Shown here piece by piece: positions 8,330 to 16,225 of a DNA stretch of 64,000 bases. The stretch is from an uncultured Bacteroidia bacterium (GTDB lineage: Bacteria > Bacteroidota > Bacteroidia > Bacteroidales > F082), in assembly GCA_902799345.1 (NCBI GenBank), contig CADBZW010000001.1, forward strand, positions 117,173 to 181,172, given 5' to 3'. The notes beneath the pieces are model-generated. The model was given only the letters and a program-made list of their open reading frames with translations. It did no database searches and was not told the DNA's origin. The position numbers were made by a program, and so were the translations under genes. Positions within the stretch are counted from its first letter, which is position 1; each line of letters starts with the position of its first letter.

Positions 8330-9019
8330 ATGAAAAAAGTTGATTTTCTTACTATCGCCATCGTGGTAGTTGTCATTTGTGGCTTCGCTTTCATTCCTGG
8401 CGCGTGGGATTGGTTCAACATGACCACCAAGAACCATGGCTTGCTGATGAGTTTCTTCAAGTTCGCCATACTCGGCACCTTTGGCGAGATGCTGGCCATG
8501 CGCATCCGCGAGGGCGTGTACATCAAGAAAGGCTTTGGCCTTGTGCCTAAGATGCTGGTTTGGGGCGTGCTGGGTGTGGTCATCGCCTCTGCCATGACCA
8601 TCTTTAAGACGGGCACGGTGAAGTTGCTCGATGGCGGTTTCCATCTCAATGGCAAAGCTGCCGAATGGTTTGCAGGTGACCTCAACTGGGGCAAGGCTTT
8701 CGTCGCGCTCTGCGTTAGTGTGCTGATGAACACGCTGTTTGCACCCGTTTTCATGACTTTCCACAAAATCACCGACATTCACATTGCGGAAACGGGAGGC
8801 ACGCTGAAGGGATTCTTCAGCAGCCCGTTAGGAATCGGTGCTGCCCTGTCGAAGAAAATCAACTGGGACATCCAATACGGCTTTGTCTTCGCCAAGACCA
8901 TCCCGCTGTTTTGGTATCCTGCCCACACCATCACTTTTCTGCTGCCACCTACGCTTCAGGTGCTGTTCGCAGCCTTCCTTGGCGTGGTTCTTGGTGTACT
9001 GTTGAGCATCAAAAAATAA
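8330..9019 (+). CDS. Integral membrane protein, possibly Mpv17/PMP22-like
   Basis: A 229-residue protein with four to six hydrophobic segments: FLTIAIVVVVICGFAFIPG, an Ile/Leu-rich segment near residue 45, MLVWGVLGVVIASAMTI, FVALCVSVLMNTLFAPVFM, and a C-terminal LQVLFAAFLGVVLGVLLS. The end has the order W-Y-P-A, then F-L-L-P-P, then a last helix closing with LLS, which loosely resembles the end of the eukaryotic Mpv17/PMP22 family; this is weak evidence. It lies 8 bases after the CotH-like gene and 11 bases before the lipoprotein gene. Function unknown. Confidence 0.7.
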   Translation: MKKVDFLTIAIVVVVICGFAFIPGAWDWFNMTTKNHGLLMSFFKFAILGTFGEMLAMRIREGVYIKKGFGLVPKMLVWGVLGVVIASAMTIFKTGTVKLLDGGFHLNGKAAEWFAGDLNWGKAFVALCVSVLMNTLFAPVFMTFHKITDIHIAETGGTLKGFFSSPLGIGAALSKKINWDIQYGFVFAKTIPLFWYPAHTITFLLPPTLQVLFAAFLGVVLGVLLSIKK

Positions 9020-9030
9020 AACAATACGAT

Positions 9031-9219
9031 ATGAAGACATACAAACTTTTCAGATGGCTGTTGAAAGCCTCGGCACTTACCACTGTGATGTTCGTTATGC
9101 AGGCCTGCTATGGTTCGCCATACATGCCACCTGAAATGCCCGATGATACCGAACTTGTTGGTGAAGAAGAGGTGGAACAACCTGTTATTGACACCTTGCA
9201 AACTCAAAATAGTTTGTAA
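9031..9219 (+). CDS. Small lipoprotein of the rSAM/lipoprotein type
   Basis: A 62-residue lipoprotein. The signal peptide runs to a lipobox-like MQAC with the acylated Cys at about residue 26, and the mature part is only ~37 residues (CYGSPYMPPEMPDDTE and an acidic tail). Upstream in-frame starts overlap the previous gene; ATG at 9031 gives a clean signal peptide. It sits 10 bases before a radical SAM/SPASM gene. Bacteroidota carry a known pair of this kind, a putative lipoprotein next to a radical SAM enzyme, in which the YGSP/YGPP motif after the Cys is typical. Whether the lipoprotein is modified is not established. This copy is shorter than most members I recall. Confidence 0.8.
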   Translation: MKTYKLFRWLLKASALTTVMFVMQACYGSPYMPPEMPDDTELVGEEEVEQPVIDTLQTQNSL

Positions 9220-9229
9220 CCAACGAAAG

Positions 9230-10282
9230 ATGCTCCAAGCCTTCCATAACTATTTCCGAAAAAAAGAGACCCAACTTCACGAACTGAATTACCTCTTTTG
9301 GGAGTGTACGCAACGCTGCAACCTCAATTGCCAGCATTGTGGCTCGGATTGTATGGCCTCATCGCGCTACAAGGATATGCCATTCGAGGACTTTCTGAAC
9401 GCGATTAAACCGTTGGAAACCAGATTTAAGCGCAATTCTATCTTAATTGTTATTACCGGAGGAGAGCCCTTGGTGCGTAGAGATTTGGCCGACTGTGGCC
9501 GACAGTTGCGACAACACGGCTTCCCATGGGGCATTGTCAGCAACGGATTCGCCTACGATGAAGCCCGACACAAGGAACTGATGGACGCGGGCATGTATAG
9601 CATCACCATTAGCCTCGATGGCTTGCGCGACACGCACGATGCCTTCCGCAAACGCCAAGGCAGTTTTGACCACGCCATTCTCGCCATCGACCTGATTGCC
9701 AACGAGAAACGTCTGCCGACCTACGACATTGTGACCTGCGTCAGTCCGAAAAACATCAATGAGTTGGAAGAAATGAAGCGCCTGCTCATCGAACACAAGG
9801 TGAAGGCGTGGCGCTTTTTCTGTATCGAGCCTATTGGTCGCGCCGCCAACGACACCGATTTGCAACTCAGCAGTGCCCAGTTGTGCCAGTTGCTCGACTT
9901 CATCGTCGCTACCCGCAAGGAAGGCAAGATTGACGCGAAGTTCAGCTGCGAGGCATACGTTGGCCCCTACGAGCGCAAGGTGCGCGACTGGTTCTATTTC
10001 TGCCGCGCGGGTATCACCGTCGGCTCCATTTTGATAGATGGCTCCATCTCGGCCTGTCCAAACATCGACCGTCGTTTTGCCCAAGGCAACATCTATCAGG
10101 ATGATTTTATCGACGTTTGGGAAAACCGTTTCCAGCCTTTCCGCGACCGCGCATGGATGAAAACAGGCCAATGTGCTGACTGCAAGGTTTATAAGAGCTG
10201 CCTCGGTGGGGCAATGCATCTGCATCGGGCGGATTCAAGAGCGATTTTGAGTTGTCATTTCCATAAGATCGTACGGCATTAA
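9230..10282 (+). CDS. Radical SAM/SPASM enzyme of the rSAM/lipoprotein system
   Basis: A 350-residue radical SAM enzyme. The S-adenosylmethionine cluster motif is CNLNCQHC (C30, C34, C37), with GGEP near residue 80 and SLDG near 130. The C-terminal SPASM region has the extra cysteines (CRAG, ISACPN, QCADCKVYKSCLGG, SCHFH) expected to hold one or two auxiliary [4Fe-4S] clusters. Proteins of this layout modify peptides or proteins, and the small lipoprotein 10 bases upstream is the obvious candidate substrate or partner. ATG at 9230 is chosen since an upstream start would overlap the whole lipoprotein gene. It is the last gene of the run that starts at 6208. Confidence 0.9.
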   Translation: MLQAFHNYFRKKETQLHELNYLFWECTQRCNLNCQHCGSDCMASSRYKDMPFEDFLNAIKPLETRFKRNSILIVITGGEPLVRRDLADCGRQLRQHGFPWGIVSNGFAYDEARHKELMDAGMYSITISLDGLRDTHDAFRKRQGSFDHAILAIDLIANEKRLPTYDIVTCVSPKNINELEEMKRLLIEHKVKAWRFFCIEPIGRAANDTDLQLSSAQLCQLLDFIVATRKEGKIDAKFSCEAYVGPYERKVRDWFYFCRAGITVGSILIDGSISACPNIDRRFAQGNIYQDDFIDVWENRFQPFRDRAWMKTGQCADCKVYKSCLGGAMHLHRADSRAILSCHFHKIVRH

Positions 10283-10319
10283 GGGGTGTGAGCACGAAAC
10301 ACGACACTTGCGCTTTTTA

Positions 10320-10407
10320 CCGTCATGGCGGAGAAGCATCCGCCATCTCCAACGCGAAAGGTAGGGCCTGTCGCATAGGAGATAGCGGGTCAAGCCCGCT
10401 ATGACGG
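10320..10407. repeat. Pair of REP-like hairpins in inverted orientation
   Basis: Two related hairpins face each other: CCGTCATGGCGGA...TCCGCCATCTCC (10320-10350) and GGAGATAGCGGG...CCCGCTATGACGG (10378-10407). Outer arms are also mutually complementary (CCGTCAT with ATGACGG, ATCTCC with GGAGAT), giving a larger cruciform. This type of GTCATGGCGGG element is dispersed in many bacterial genomes. The rest of the 275-base gap holds no gene I can see. Confidence 0.75.
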
Positions 10408-10483
10408 CAAGGGCTGTGGTATTGTCGCTTTTGGAGTAGACGGATGCTTTTTTCGACTTTTTTCAAAAAAAATCACTTTTTTC

Positions 10484-10513
10484 TTGACAGTAATGAAAAT
10501 TGTTGTACTTTTG
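10484..10513 (+). promoter_or_regulatory. Promoter of the ABC exporter operon
   Basis: TACTTTTG (10506-10513) matches the -7 consensus; TTGAC at 10484-10488 lies 17 bases upstream. The leader to the ATG is about 40 bases. Confidence 0.65.
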
Positions 10514-10557
10514 CAGTGTTCTATTCAACTAATACACTAACACAAAAATACAACAAC

Positions 10558-11382
10558 ATGATTGAAATCAAGAATTTAGACTTCAGTTACAAGGCACAAC
10601 CAGTCTTCAAGAACATCAGCCTCAGCTTCGAGAAGGGCAACATCTACGGGCTGCTTGGCGAAAACGGAGTGGGGAAGACCTCCCTGCTGAAACTCATCAG
10701 CGGCCTGCAAAAGCCCACCGCCGGCACCTGCGAGGTGGACGGCGTTGCACCCTTCAACCGCTGGCCCGAAACCCTCCAGAAGATTTTCTTCATCTCAGAG
10801 GACTTCGCCATCCCGGAGGGTACACCTATTAATAATATGCGCGAGCTTGGCGTGTTCTACCCCAACTTCGACGAAAGCCTCTTCCTCGAACTCTGCAAGG
10901 AAATGGAAGTGGATCCGATGCGCAAGTACTCCGAGTTGTCGTTTGGCCAGCAGAAGAAATGCCTCATCGCCACGGCTTTGGCTTTGAATACGGACTATCT
11001 GCTCCTTGACGAACCCACCAACGGCCTCGACATCCCCTCGAAGACCCTCTTTCGTCAGGTCATCGCCAAGCATGCCACGGAAAACCGCACCATCATCATC
11101 TCCACCCACCAGGTGAAGGACGTGGAAAACCTCATCGACCCCATCATCATCCTCGACCATGACGAGGTGCTGCTGAAGGCCTCGTTCCGCGAAATCACCG
11201 ACCGTCTCTATTTCGATTATGGCATGGAGAAGGACGACACGGCCCTCTACAGCGAGATGATGCCCGGCGGCTACGTCAGCGTGACGCGCAACACCGAAGG
11301 CCTCGACAGCAAGGTGAGCATCGAAGTGCTCTTCAACACCGTGATGAAAAACAAGGAAACCATCAAACAAATGTTTGGTTGA
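10558..11382 (+). CDS. ABC transporter ATP-binding protein
   Basis: A 274-residue ATPase subunit. Walker A is GENGVGKT (residues 34-41), the signature is LSFGQ (Phe in place of the usual Gly in LSGGQ), Walker B is YLLLDEPTNGLD, and the switch His is in STHQ. The C-terminal ~60 residues after the ATPase core form a family-specific tail. With the two following permease genes and the GntR-type regulator it forms an exporter of the YtrB/BcrA style, used for small molecules or antimicrobial peptides. ATG at 10558 follows the promoter directly; earlier in-frame starts lie upstream of the promoter. Confidence 0.92.
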   Translation: MIEIKNLDFSYKAQPVFKNISLSFEKGNIYGLLGENGVGKTSLLKLISGLQKPTAGTCEVDGVAPFNRWPETLQKIFFISEDFAIPEGTPINNMRELGVFYPNFDESLFLELCKEMEVDPMRKYSELSFGQQKKCLIATALALNTDYLLLDEPTNGLDIPSKTLFRQVIAKHATENRTIIISTHQVKDVENLIDPIIILDHDEVLLKASFREITDRLYFDYGMEKDDTALYSEMMPGGYVSVTRNTEGLDSKVSIEVLFNTVMKNKETIKQMFG

Positions 11383-11396
11383 GAAAGGACTTGGCT

Positions 11397-12122
11397 ATGA
11401 ATAACTCATTCGATTTCAAACGTTTCGGACAAGTGCTGGCCAAGGATTGGAAGCAATTCTTCCGTAACTTCGGCATTTCGCTGATGGTATGGTGTAGCCT
11501 GCCCATATTGGTTTGGATTGCCACTTTGGTTTTGGGCTTTGATATGCAAGCCGACGATAGGATTCCATTTTTCTTCATCCTTGTCTTCACAGTGGCGATG
11601 ATTGTCCCGTCCAAGGTTTATGGCAAGGCCAACCTCTCGCGTGAGGGTGTGGGTTTTGCCATGTTGCCAGCCACGAATGCCGAAAAGTTCTTCAGCATGC
11701 TGCTCTATTGCTCCATCTTTGCGCCGCTCATCGTGGGTTTGGGCAGTTGGGCCATTGATAGCATCCTCACTTTGCTGCCTTTCGGCGGGTTTGTCGGTTA
11801 TGTGGCGCTCCCAAAAGACCGACTTGTCTTGTTGGTGGTTTCCATAACTTGTATGGTTTTGCTGACTTCCTCCATCTTCTTATTCGGCAATATGGTTTTC
11901 AAGAAACGCAAGGCGGGAAAGACTGTGGCATGGGGCATACTTATCATCTTTGTCGTTACGATGATTCTGCAGTTGTTTGACTTTTTCGAAAAGTTCACTA
12001 TGTGGGAGTATGACTTGCCTGAGCATTCGATTCTGCCTTGGCTTAATGCAGCCGTCATGTTCGTTGGAGCCATCTTCTTCTATGTCCTCACTTATCGTAA
12101 AATCAAGACTCAAAAATACTGA
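11397..12122 (+). CDS. ABC transporter permease, first of two paralogs
   Basis: A 241-residue membrane protein with about six hydrophobic segments. It opens with MNNSFDFKRFGQVLAKDWKQ, almost the same as the next gene's MNNTFNFNRFGKVLAADGRK, and both end in KIKTQKY / KLKTQKY, so the two arose by tandem duplication. They probably form a heterodimeric channel for the ATPase upstream. The ATG at 11397 is 14 bases after the ATPase stop; an in-frame TTG overlapping the ATPase stop is less likely. Confidence 0.85.
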   Translation: MNNSFDFKRFGQVLAKDWKQFFRNFGISLMVWCSLPILVWIATLVLGFDMQADDRIPFFFILVFTVAMIVPSKVYGKANLSREGVGFAMLPATNAEKFFSMLLYCSIFAPLIVGLGSWAIDSILTLLPFGGFVGYVALPKDRLVLLVVSITCMVLLTSSIFLFGNMVFKKRKAGKTVAWGILIIFVVTMILQLFDFFEKFTMWEYDLPEHSILPWLNAAVMFVGAIFFYVLTYRKIKTQKY

Positions 12123-12124
12123 CT

Positions 12125-12979
12125 ATGAACAACACATTCAATTTCAATAGGTTCGGCAAGGTGCTTGCTGCCGATGGCCGGAAATACTACCGCAACTTCA
12201 GCATCACCGTGGCCATTCTGAGCAGCCTGACCTTGGTCTTGTGGCTGCTGACGTTGGTGTTCAGCTTCACGATGCCCACCTTCGTCCGTTGGGGGATGAT
12301 TTACCTTGCCGTGGCATTGGCCTGCATCATGGTACCAGCCAAGGCCTTTGGCGACATCAACCTCAAGCGTGAAGGCATACGTTTCGCGATGATGCCCGCC
12401 TCCAACTTGGAGAAGTTCCTCGGCTATGCCTTCTTCTGTCTCCTGACGCCCGTCGTCGTTTTCCTCCTTTCGTGGGGTCTTGATTCGCTCCTTACGGCTT
12501 TGCCTTTTGGTGGTTTCACCTACTATATCAAGAGCTTCGGGCTTATGGAGTCTGTTCAAAACTTTGCCATGGAGATGGGCGAACTGACCGAAGCCGACAT
12601 GGTTGGTGATGATTACGAGGCTTTCCAATCATTTTCCGGCAAGTTCGACTCGAGCTATCTGTTCAGCCACATCGTGCGTATCATTTTCACCGTGGGTATC
12701 TTTATGTTCGGCAATTTGCTCTTCAAGACGCACAAAACCGCCAAGACCTTGGCGTGTATGATTGGCATTTCGTATGTGATTACGATGTTGATGCAATCGT
12801 TTTTCCTTTCGAGAGGCATCTATCCTTGGCAGCATGAAGTCAACACGGCTTTGATGGACTTGGAATCGTTGACCAACTACACTTCCCGTGCTATGCTGTT
12901 GGGGAACATTTTCAGGAGCCTGCTTGCGGTTGCACTTTATGTTGGACTTTTCTTCAAACTCAAAACGCAAAAATACTAA
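12125..12979 (+). CDS. ABC transporter permease, second paralog
   Basis: A 284-residue membrane protein homologous to the preceding permease but about 43 residues longer, mostly because of an extra hydrophilic loop near residues 135-180 (MEMGELTEADMVGDDYEAFQ). About six hydrophobic segments are visible. It starts 2 bases after the first permease stop and ends 3 bases before the regulator start, so the operon is tightly coupled. Confidence 0.87.
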   Translation: MNNTFNFNRFGKVLAADGRKYYRNFSITVAILSSLTLVLWLLTLVFSFTMPTFVRWGMIYLAVALACIMVPAKAFGDINLKREGIRFAMMPASNLEKFLGYAFFCLLTPVVVFLLSWGLDSLLTALPFGGFTYYIKSFGLMESVQNFAMEMGELTEADMVGDDYEAFQSFSGKFDSSYLFSHIVRIIFTVGIFMFGNLLFKTHKTAKTLACMIGISYVITMLMQSFFLSRGIYPWQHEVNTALMDLESLTNYTSRAMLLGNIFRSLLAVALYVGLFFKLKTQKY

Positions 12980-12982
12980 ACC

Positions 12983-13321
12983 ATGGAATTTAACGCACAC
13001 AAACCCATATACTTGCAGATCTGTTCGCAGCTCTATGAACAAATCTTGCGCGGCGACCTGAAGGCCGACGACCGCATCCCCTCGGTGCGCGACTACGGCA
13101 TCCAGCTCGGCGTGAACCCCAACACCATCATGCGCTCCTACGAGACCATGACGGCAGCGGGCATCATCTACAACAAACGCGGCATCGGCTATTTTATCTC
13201 TGCCGAGGCCAAGGACATCGTTCTCAAGCAAATGCGAGAGGAGTTCCTTGAAAAGGAGCTGCCCGAGGTGATTAAGAAAATGAAATTGCTCGGCATTGGA
13301 CTGGATGAGATAAAACTGTAG
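12983..13321 (+). CDS. GntR-family regulator, YtrA subfamily
   Basis: A 112-residue transcription factor made of a winged-helix DNA-binding domain (residues ~5-72; PIYLQICSQLYEQILRGDL, DDRIPSVRDYGIQLGVNPNTI, YNKRGIGYFIS) and a short helical tail (~73-112) used for dimerisation, which is the YtrA layout without a large ligand-binding domain. YtrA-type regulators usually repress the ABC transporter operon that encodes them. Here the gene is last in the operon, 3 bases after the second permease, so autoregulation of the exporter is the likely role. Confidence 0.9.
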   Translation: MEFNAHKPIYLQICSQLYEQILRGDLKADDRIPSVRDYGIQLGVNPNTIMRSYETMTAAGIIYNKRGIGYFISAEAKDIVLKQMREEFLEKELPEVIKKMKLLGIGLDEIKL

Positions 13322-13411
13322 GAGATTCCCTGCGGAAATCTGAAAAACAAACTAAACTGTAACTTTTTTAATCAAACTACGTCATACTAGAAATCATTTA
13401 ATTCTAATACA

Positions 13412-14227
13412 ATGAAAAGACACATCATAATCATCGCAGCCGTCATCATCGGCATGACGCTCAATGCCTGTACTATTAATGTTGATGGCGAATCGTTTGG
13501 CTTTAAAACCGTCAAAGGCGACGGGAATGTTGTCACTCGAGACTACGACGTGGCTGCGTTCAACGCCATCTCTACTTCGTTGTCGGCAACGGTCAACTTC
13601 ACCATTGCTGACAGTTATTCCTGCACCGTGAGCGTGGACGAAAACCTTTTCGACTATCTTGACATCAAAGTGAAAGACAATGAATTGCTGATGGGCAAAC
13701 GACAGGAAGACAAAAACACTAGCCTAAAAGCCACACAGTTCGTCATCGAAGTGACGGCTCCGAGTTTGGAGGACCTTAACCTTGCGGGTAGTGGCACTTT
13801 CAACGCGCTTAGCCCTTTGCAAGGGGAGGCAATAGAAGTCAACTTGGCTGGCTCAGGCGACATTGTTTTCCACAAAACGGTTAGCGCTCGTGACATCGAG
13901 TTGAATGTGGCTGGTTCTGGTGACCTGGTTTGCGACGACTTAGTTGCTGACAAATTGGATAGCAACGTTGCTGGTTCTGGCGACTTGAAGGTCACAAAGG
14001 GCACGGTGCGTGAAGCTACGGCCAGTGTGGCCGGCTCTGGCGACATCGTTCTCATCTGCGACATTGAAAACCTTGATGCCAACGTCGCTGGCTCAGGCGA
14101 CATCAAAGCACGGGTCAACGGCAAACTCACGTATGGCATCTTCGGCTCGGGCGACATTGGTTACTACGGCAACCCTGTCGTGGAAGGCGACAAAGTGGGA
14201 GGCGGGGTCAAGCGCCTTGGTGACTGA
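13412..14227 (+). CDS. DUF2807 (head-GIN) lipoprotein
   Basis: A 271-residue exported lipoprotein. The signal peptide ends at the lipobox LNAC (Cys at ~20). The body is a DUF2807 'head GIN' beta-helix built from repeats with a VAGSGD core, seen at least six times between residues ~125 and 250 (LAGSGTF, LAGSGDI, VAGSGDL, VAGSGDL, VAGSGDI, VAGSGDI, FGSGDI). Such proteins are common in Bacteroidota, sometimes called putative auto-transporter adhesins, but no function is established. It lies 90 bases after the GntR gene and ends before a strong hairpin. Confidence 0.88.
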   Translation: MKRHIIIIAAVIIGMTLNACTINVDGESFGFKTVKGDGNVVTRDYDVAAFNAISTSLSATVNFTIADSYSCTVSVDENLFDYLDIKVKDNELLMGKRQEDKNTSLKATQFVIEVTAPSLEDLNLAGSGTFNALSPLQGEAIEVNLAGSGDIVFHKTVSARDIELNVAGSGDLVCDDLVADKLDSNVAGSGDLKVTKGTVREATASVAGSGDIVLICDIENLDANVAGSGDIKARVNGKLTYGIFGSGDIGYYGNPVVEGDKVGGGVKRLGD

Positions 14228-14268
14228 TTTCAACGAAAAGTAAATCTCTTTTTCATACCTTGTAAACG

Positions 14269-14300
14269 CAGAGCGGCTGACCTTCAGGCCAGCCGCTCTG
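14269..14300. terminator. Bidirectional hairpin terminator between convergent genes
   Basis: CAGAGCGGCTG ... CAGCCGCTCTG, an 11-bp stem with inner pairing around a TTCA loop. It lies between the convergent DUF2807 and beta-barrel genes and probably terminates both. Confidence 0.8.
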
Positions 14301-14321
14301 TTATTCTCTAACTGTCAACTA

Positions 14322-15194
14322 TCAATCGTATTCACCCCAGTTCATGCAAGCATCCTTCAAGGGCTTCTTCAACGGGAAGAGGATCGTGAACTTCACGGAG
14401 GCGTCCGTGTTGAAACGCTTCTGCATCAGATAGGGGTCGATGTAAGAGGCGCCGATGACGATTTCGGAGTCGCCGTTATTCTCGTCTCTCGTGAACGAAT
14501 TGATGAGAGTGGTATGGGCTGAAGCGTCAAGCTTCATAAGAAGATAATAGTTGCCCATTTGCACCTTGAATCTGACACCTGCTCCCAACACAAGGCCCGC
14601 ATTGGCAAAGCGCATGTTTTGGGCGGTCATCGAAATGGTGTCAAGGGTGGCAGTGGACTCATCGTAGTGTTCGTTCTCGGTGCCGTATTCGAGGATTTCC
14701 ATCTTTTGCCATTTGATATTGCCCGACAGGGGGAGTGAGAATCGGGGAGCGACAAAGACATAAGGGCGGATATTGCCTTCGCCGAAATAGTAAGTCAGGG
14801 GCACTTGTACATCCACATCCATATAGTCGGCATCATATTGACGGTAGAAATCCTTATTGACGTTGATGGCAACGGGGAAGTTGAGCACATTATAGTCCAT
14901 GTGCACGTTTCGCATGGCAAACAGGCCTTCGATGGCGATGGAGACGTCTTTGTTGAACATACGTTCTACAACGATGCCACCGATGGGACCGAAGTTGAAA
15001 GGTTCATGGTATTTTGTCCCTGTCCCGCCAAAGTGCACCCAATAGGTAGAGGTAAGTCCTCCCGTCAAACCGATGTTGTACCGGGCCTCATTGAGTTTTG
15101 CGCCACGCGACTGCAGGGGCTTTTTGAATTGCGCATTGGCGGCATTGCCTATAAGTAATAAGGAAAGGAGCAATATTAAGCTTGACTTTTTCAT
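14322..15194 (-). CDS. Outer-membrane beta-barrel protein (PorT-like)
   Basis: A 290-residue protein with a signal peptide (residues 1-21, ending NAANAQ) and alternating polar/aromatic strands typical of an eight-stranded outer-membrane barrel (YNIGLTGGLTSTYWVHFG, VSIAIEGLFAMRNV, IRPYVFVAPRFSLPLSGNI, FANAGLVLGAGVRFKVQMG). This resembles the PorT/outer-membrane-beta-barrel group used widely in Bacteroidota. It ends in a short soluble tail (LKDACMNWGEYD). It follows the lipoprotein gene at 15213-16061 by 18 bases, so the two are co-transcribed and may form an envelope complex. No specific substrate can be named. Confidence 0.8.
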   Translation of the reverse strand: MKKSSLILLLSLLLIGNAANAQFKKPLQSRGAKLNEARYNIGLTGGLTSTYWVHFGGTGTKYHEPFNFGPIGGIVVERMFNKDVSIAIEGLFAMRNVHMDYNVLNFPVAINVNKDFYRQYDADYMDVDVQVPLTYYFGEGNIRPYVFVAPRFSLPLSGNIKWQKMEILEYGTENEHYDESTATLDTISMTAQNMRFANAGLVLGAGVRFKVQMGNYYLLMKLDASAHTTLINSFTRDENNGDSEIVIGASYIDPYLMQKRFNTDASVKFTILFPLKKPLKDACMNWGEYD

Positions 15195-15212
15195 GCTGCA
15201 ATAGGTTGTAGG

Positions 15213-16061
15213 TTATTCTGGAAGTTCACTGCTGTGTGTGTCCCCGTCGTTGCGGAGCATCATCAAGTCGCCTGGTGTAGGCAGGAAGCCTAAGTTGATG
15301 ATCTGGTTGATGCTAGAGCTTTCTTGTCCGTACTTCATGGTTTGAATGCCCCATCTCAAGTCTTTGATGACAGGCTTGACGATGGTGTCAGTGGTGTGGC
15401 TGACCGTGTCGCTCACCACCGTAATCTCCTCGTCCATCTTACCGGAGAAGATGACGGCATTCAGCGGTGAGCCTTTTGACTTGATGTCGCGGATTTCGTA
15501 GAAGAACACGGTGAAATAGGGGTCTTGCCCCATGATGTAGACGGTATTGAAATCTCTTGATTCGAGTTTTCCTTCTTTGAAGTAAATGGGGGAGATGGTG
15601 TCGTCGACAAACCAACTCGTGTTTGTTGACATGAAGTTATGCGTGTCGTCTGTGCTGGACTGCTCAAGGAAATAGTCATATTGCCCAACATGGCCTTTGG
15701 GGCTCTGGAATTTCATCTTGGCAATGCCCTTGTGCTGTTCGTAGAATTTGAAATACTGCGGATTGGGAATAGAGTTGTTGGCGGGCTGAAGCCAAGGGCT
15801 TGAGGGGACCTTTTCGACGTATGTTACCCATACGTCATCCGCTACGTAACAACCTTCGATTTTTGGGGGCTCGTCTCCGAAATGAAGGTGCTCATTGCCA
15901 AAGGCATACAAGAGCCGCTGGGGCATGAACTCGTTGATATTCGGAATTTCCTGGTAAGCGTAGTAAACCGTTGGATTGTGCTCCGGGTCGTTTTTTAGAC
16001 ATGAACCCAATAGCAATGTGCCGCATAAGAAAAGGACGGTCCTGTATAAGTGCTTCTTCAT
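15213..16061 (-). CDS. Lipoprotein of unknown function
   Basis: A 282-residue lipoprotein with the lipobox LLLGSC (Cys at 21) and a mature region rich in aromatic and polar residues (YYAYQEIPNINEFMPQRLLY, YFKFYEQHKGIAKMKFQSP, YFTVFFYEIRDIKS). I do not recognise the family. The sequence looks like an all-beta secreted domain. It is first in a two-gene unit with the downstream beta-barrel gene, and a -7 box lies 54 bases upstream of the start. Confidence 0.7.
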   Translation of the reverse strand: MKKHLYRTVLFLCGTLLLGSCLKNDPEHNPTVYYAYQEIPNINEFMPQRLLYAFGNEHLHFGDEPPKIEGCYVADDVWVTYVEKVPSSPWLQPANNSIPNPQYFKFYEQHKGIAKMKFQSPKGHVGQYDYFLEQSSTDDTHNFMSTNTSWFVDDTISPIYFKEGKLESRDFNTVYIMGQDPYFTVFFYEIRDIKSKGSPLNAVIFSGKMDEEITVVSDTVSHTTDTIVKPVIKDLRWGIQTMKYGQESSSINQIINLGFLPTPGDLMMLRNDGDTHSSELPE

Positions 16062-16114
16062 CTGTATTAGTTTTTGAAGAGGTGCTATTTTTATTCGGTT
16101 TAAAGAATATTCCG

Positions 16115-16122
16115 CAAATGTA
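16115..16122 (-). promoter_or_regulatory. -7 box for the lipoprotein/beta-barrel pair
   Basis: Read on the minus strand it is TACATTTG, matching TAnnTTTG, 54 bases upstream of the ATG at 16061. The surrounding 164-base gap is AT-rich and holds no other feature I can support. Confidence 0.55.
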
Positions 16123-16225
16123 AGTAATTTAGTTTATTGTTCCACCAATTGCCCGCAAATTTTTTTCAACAAATTTCTTAATGCATTTATAATCAAATTA
16201 TTATGACATATTGTTTGTGGGCTTT

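Noticed and set aside
10444-10557. Longer start for the ABC ATPase
   Set aside because: The added residues are encoded by the promoter region; the ATPase fold starts at MIEIKNLDFSY.
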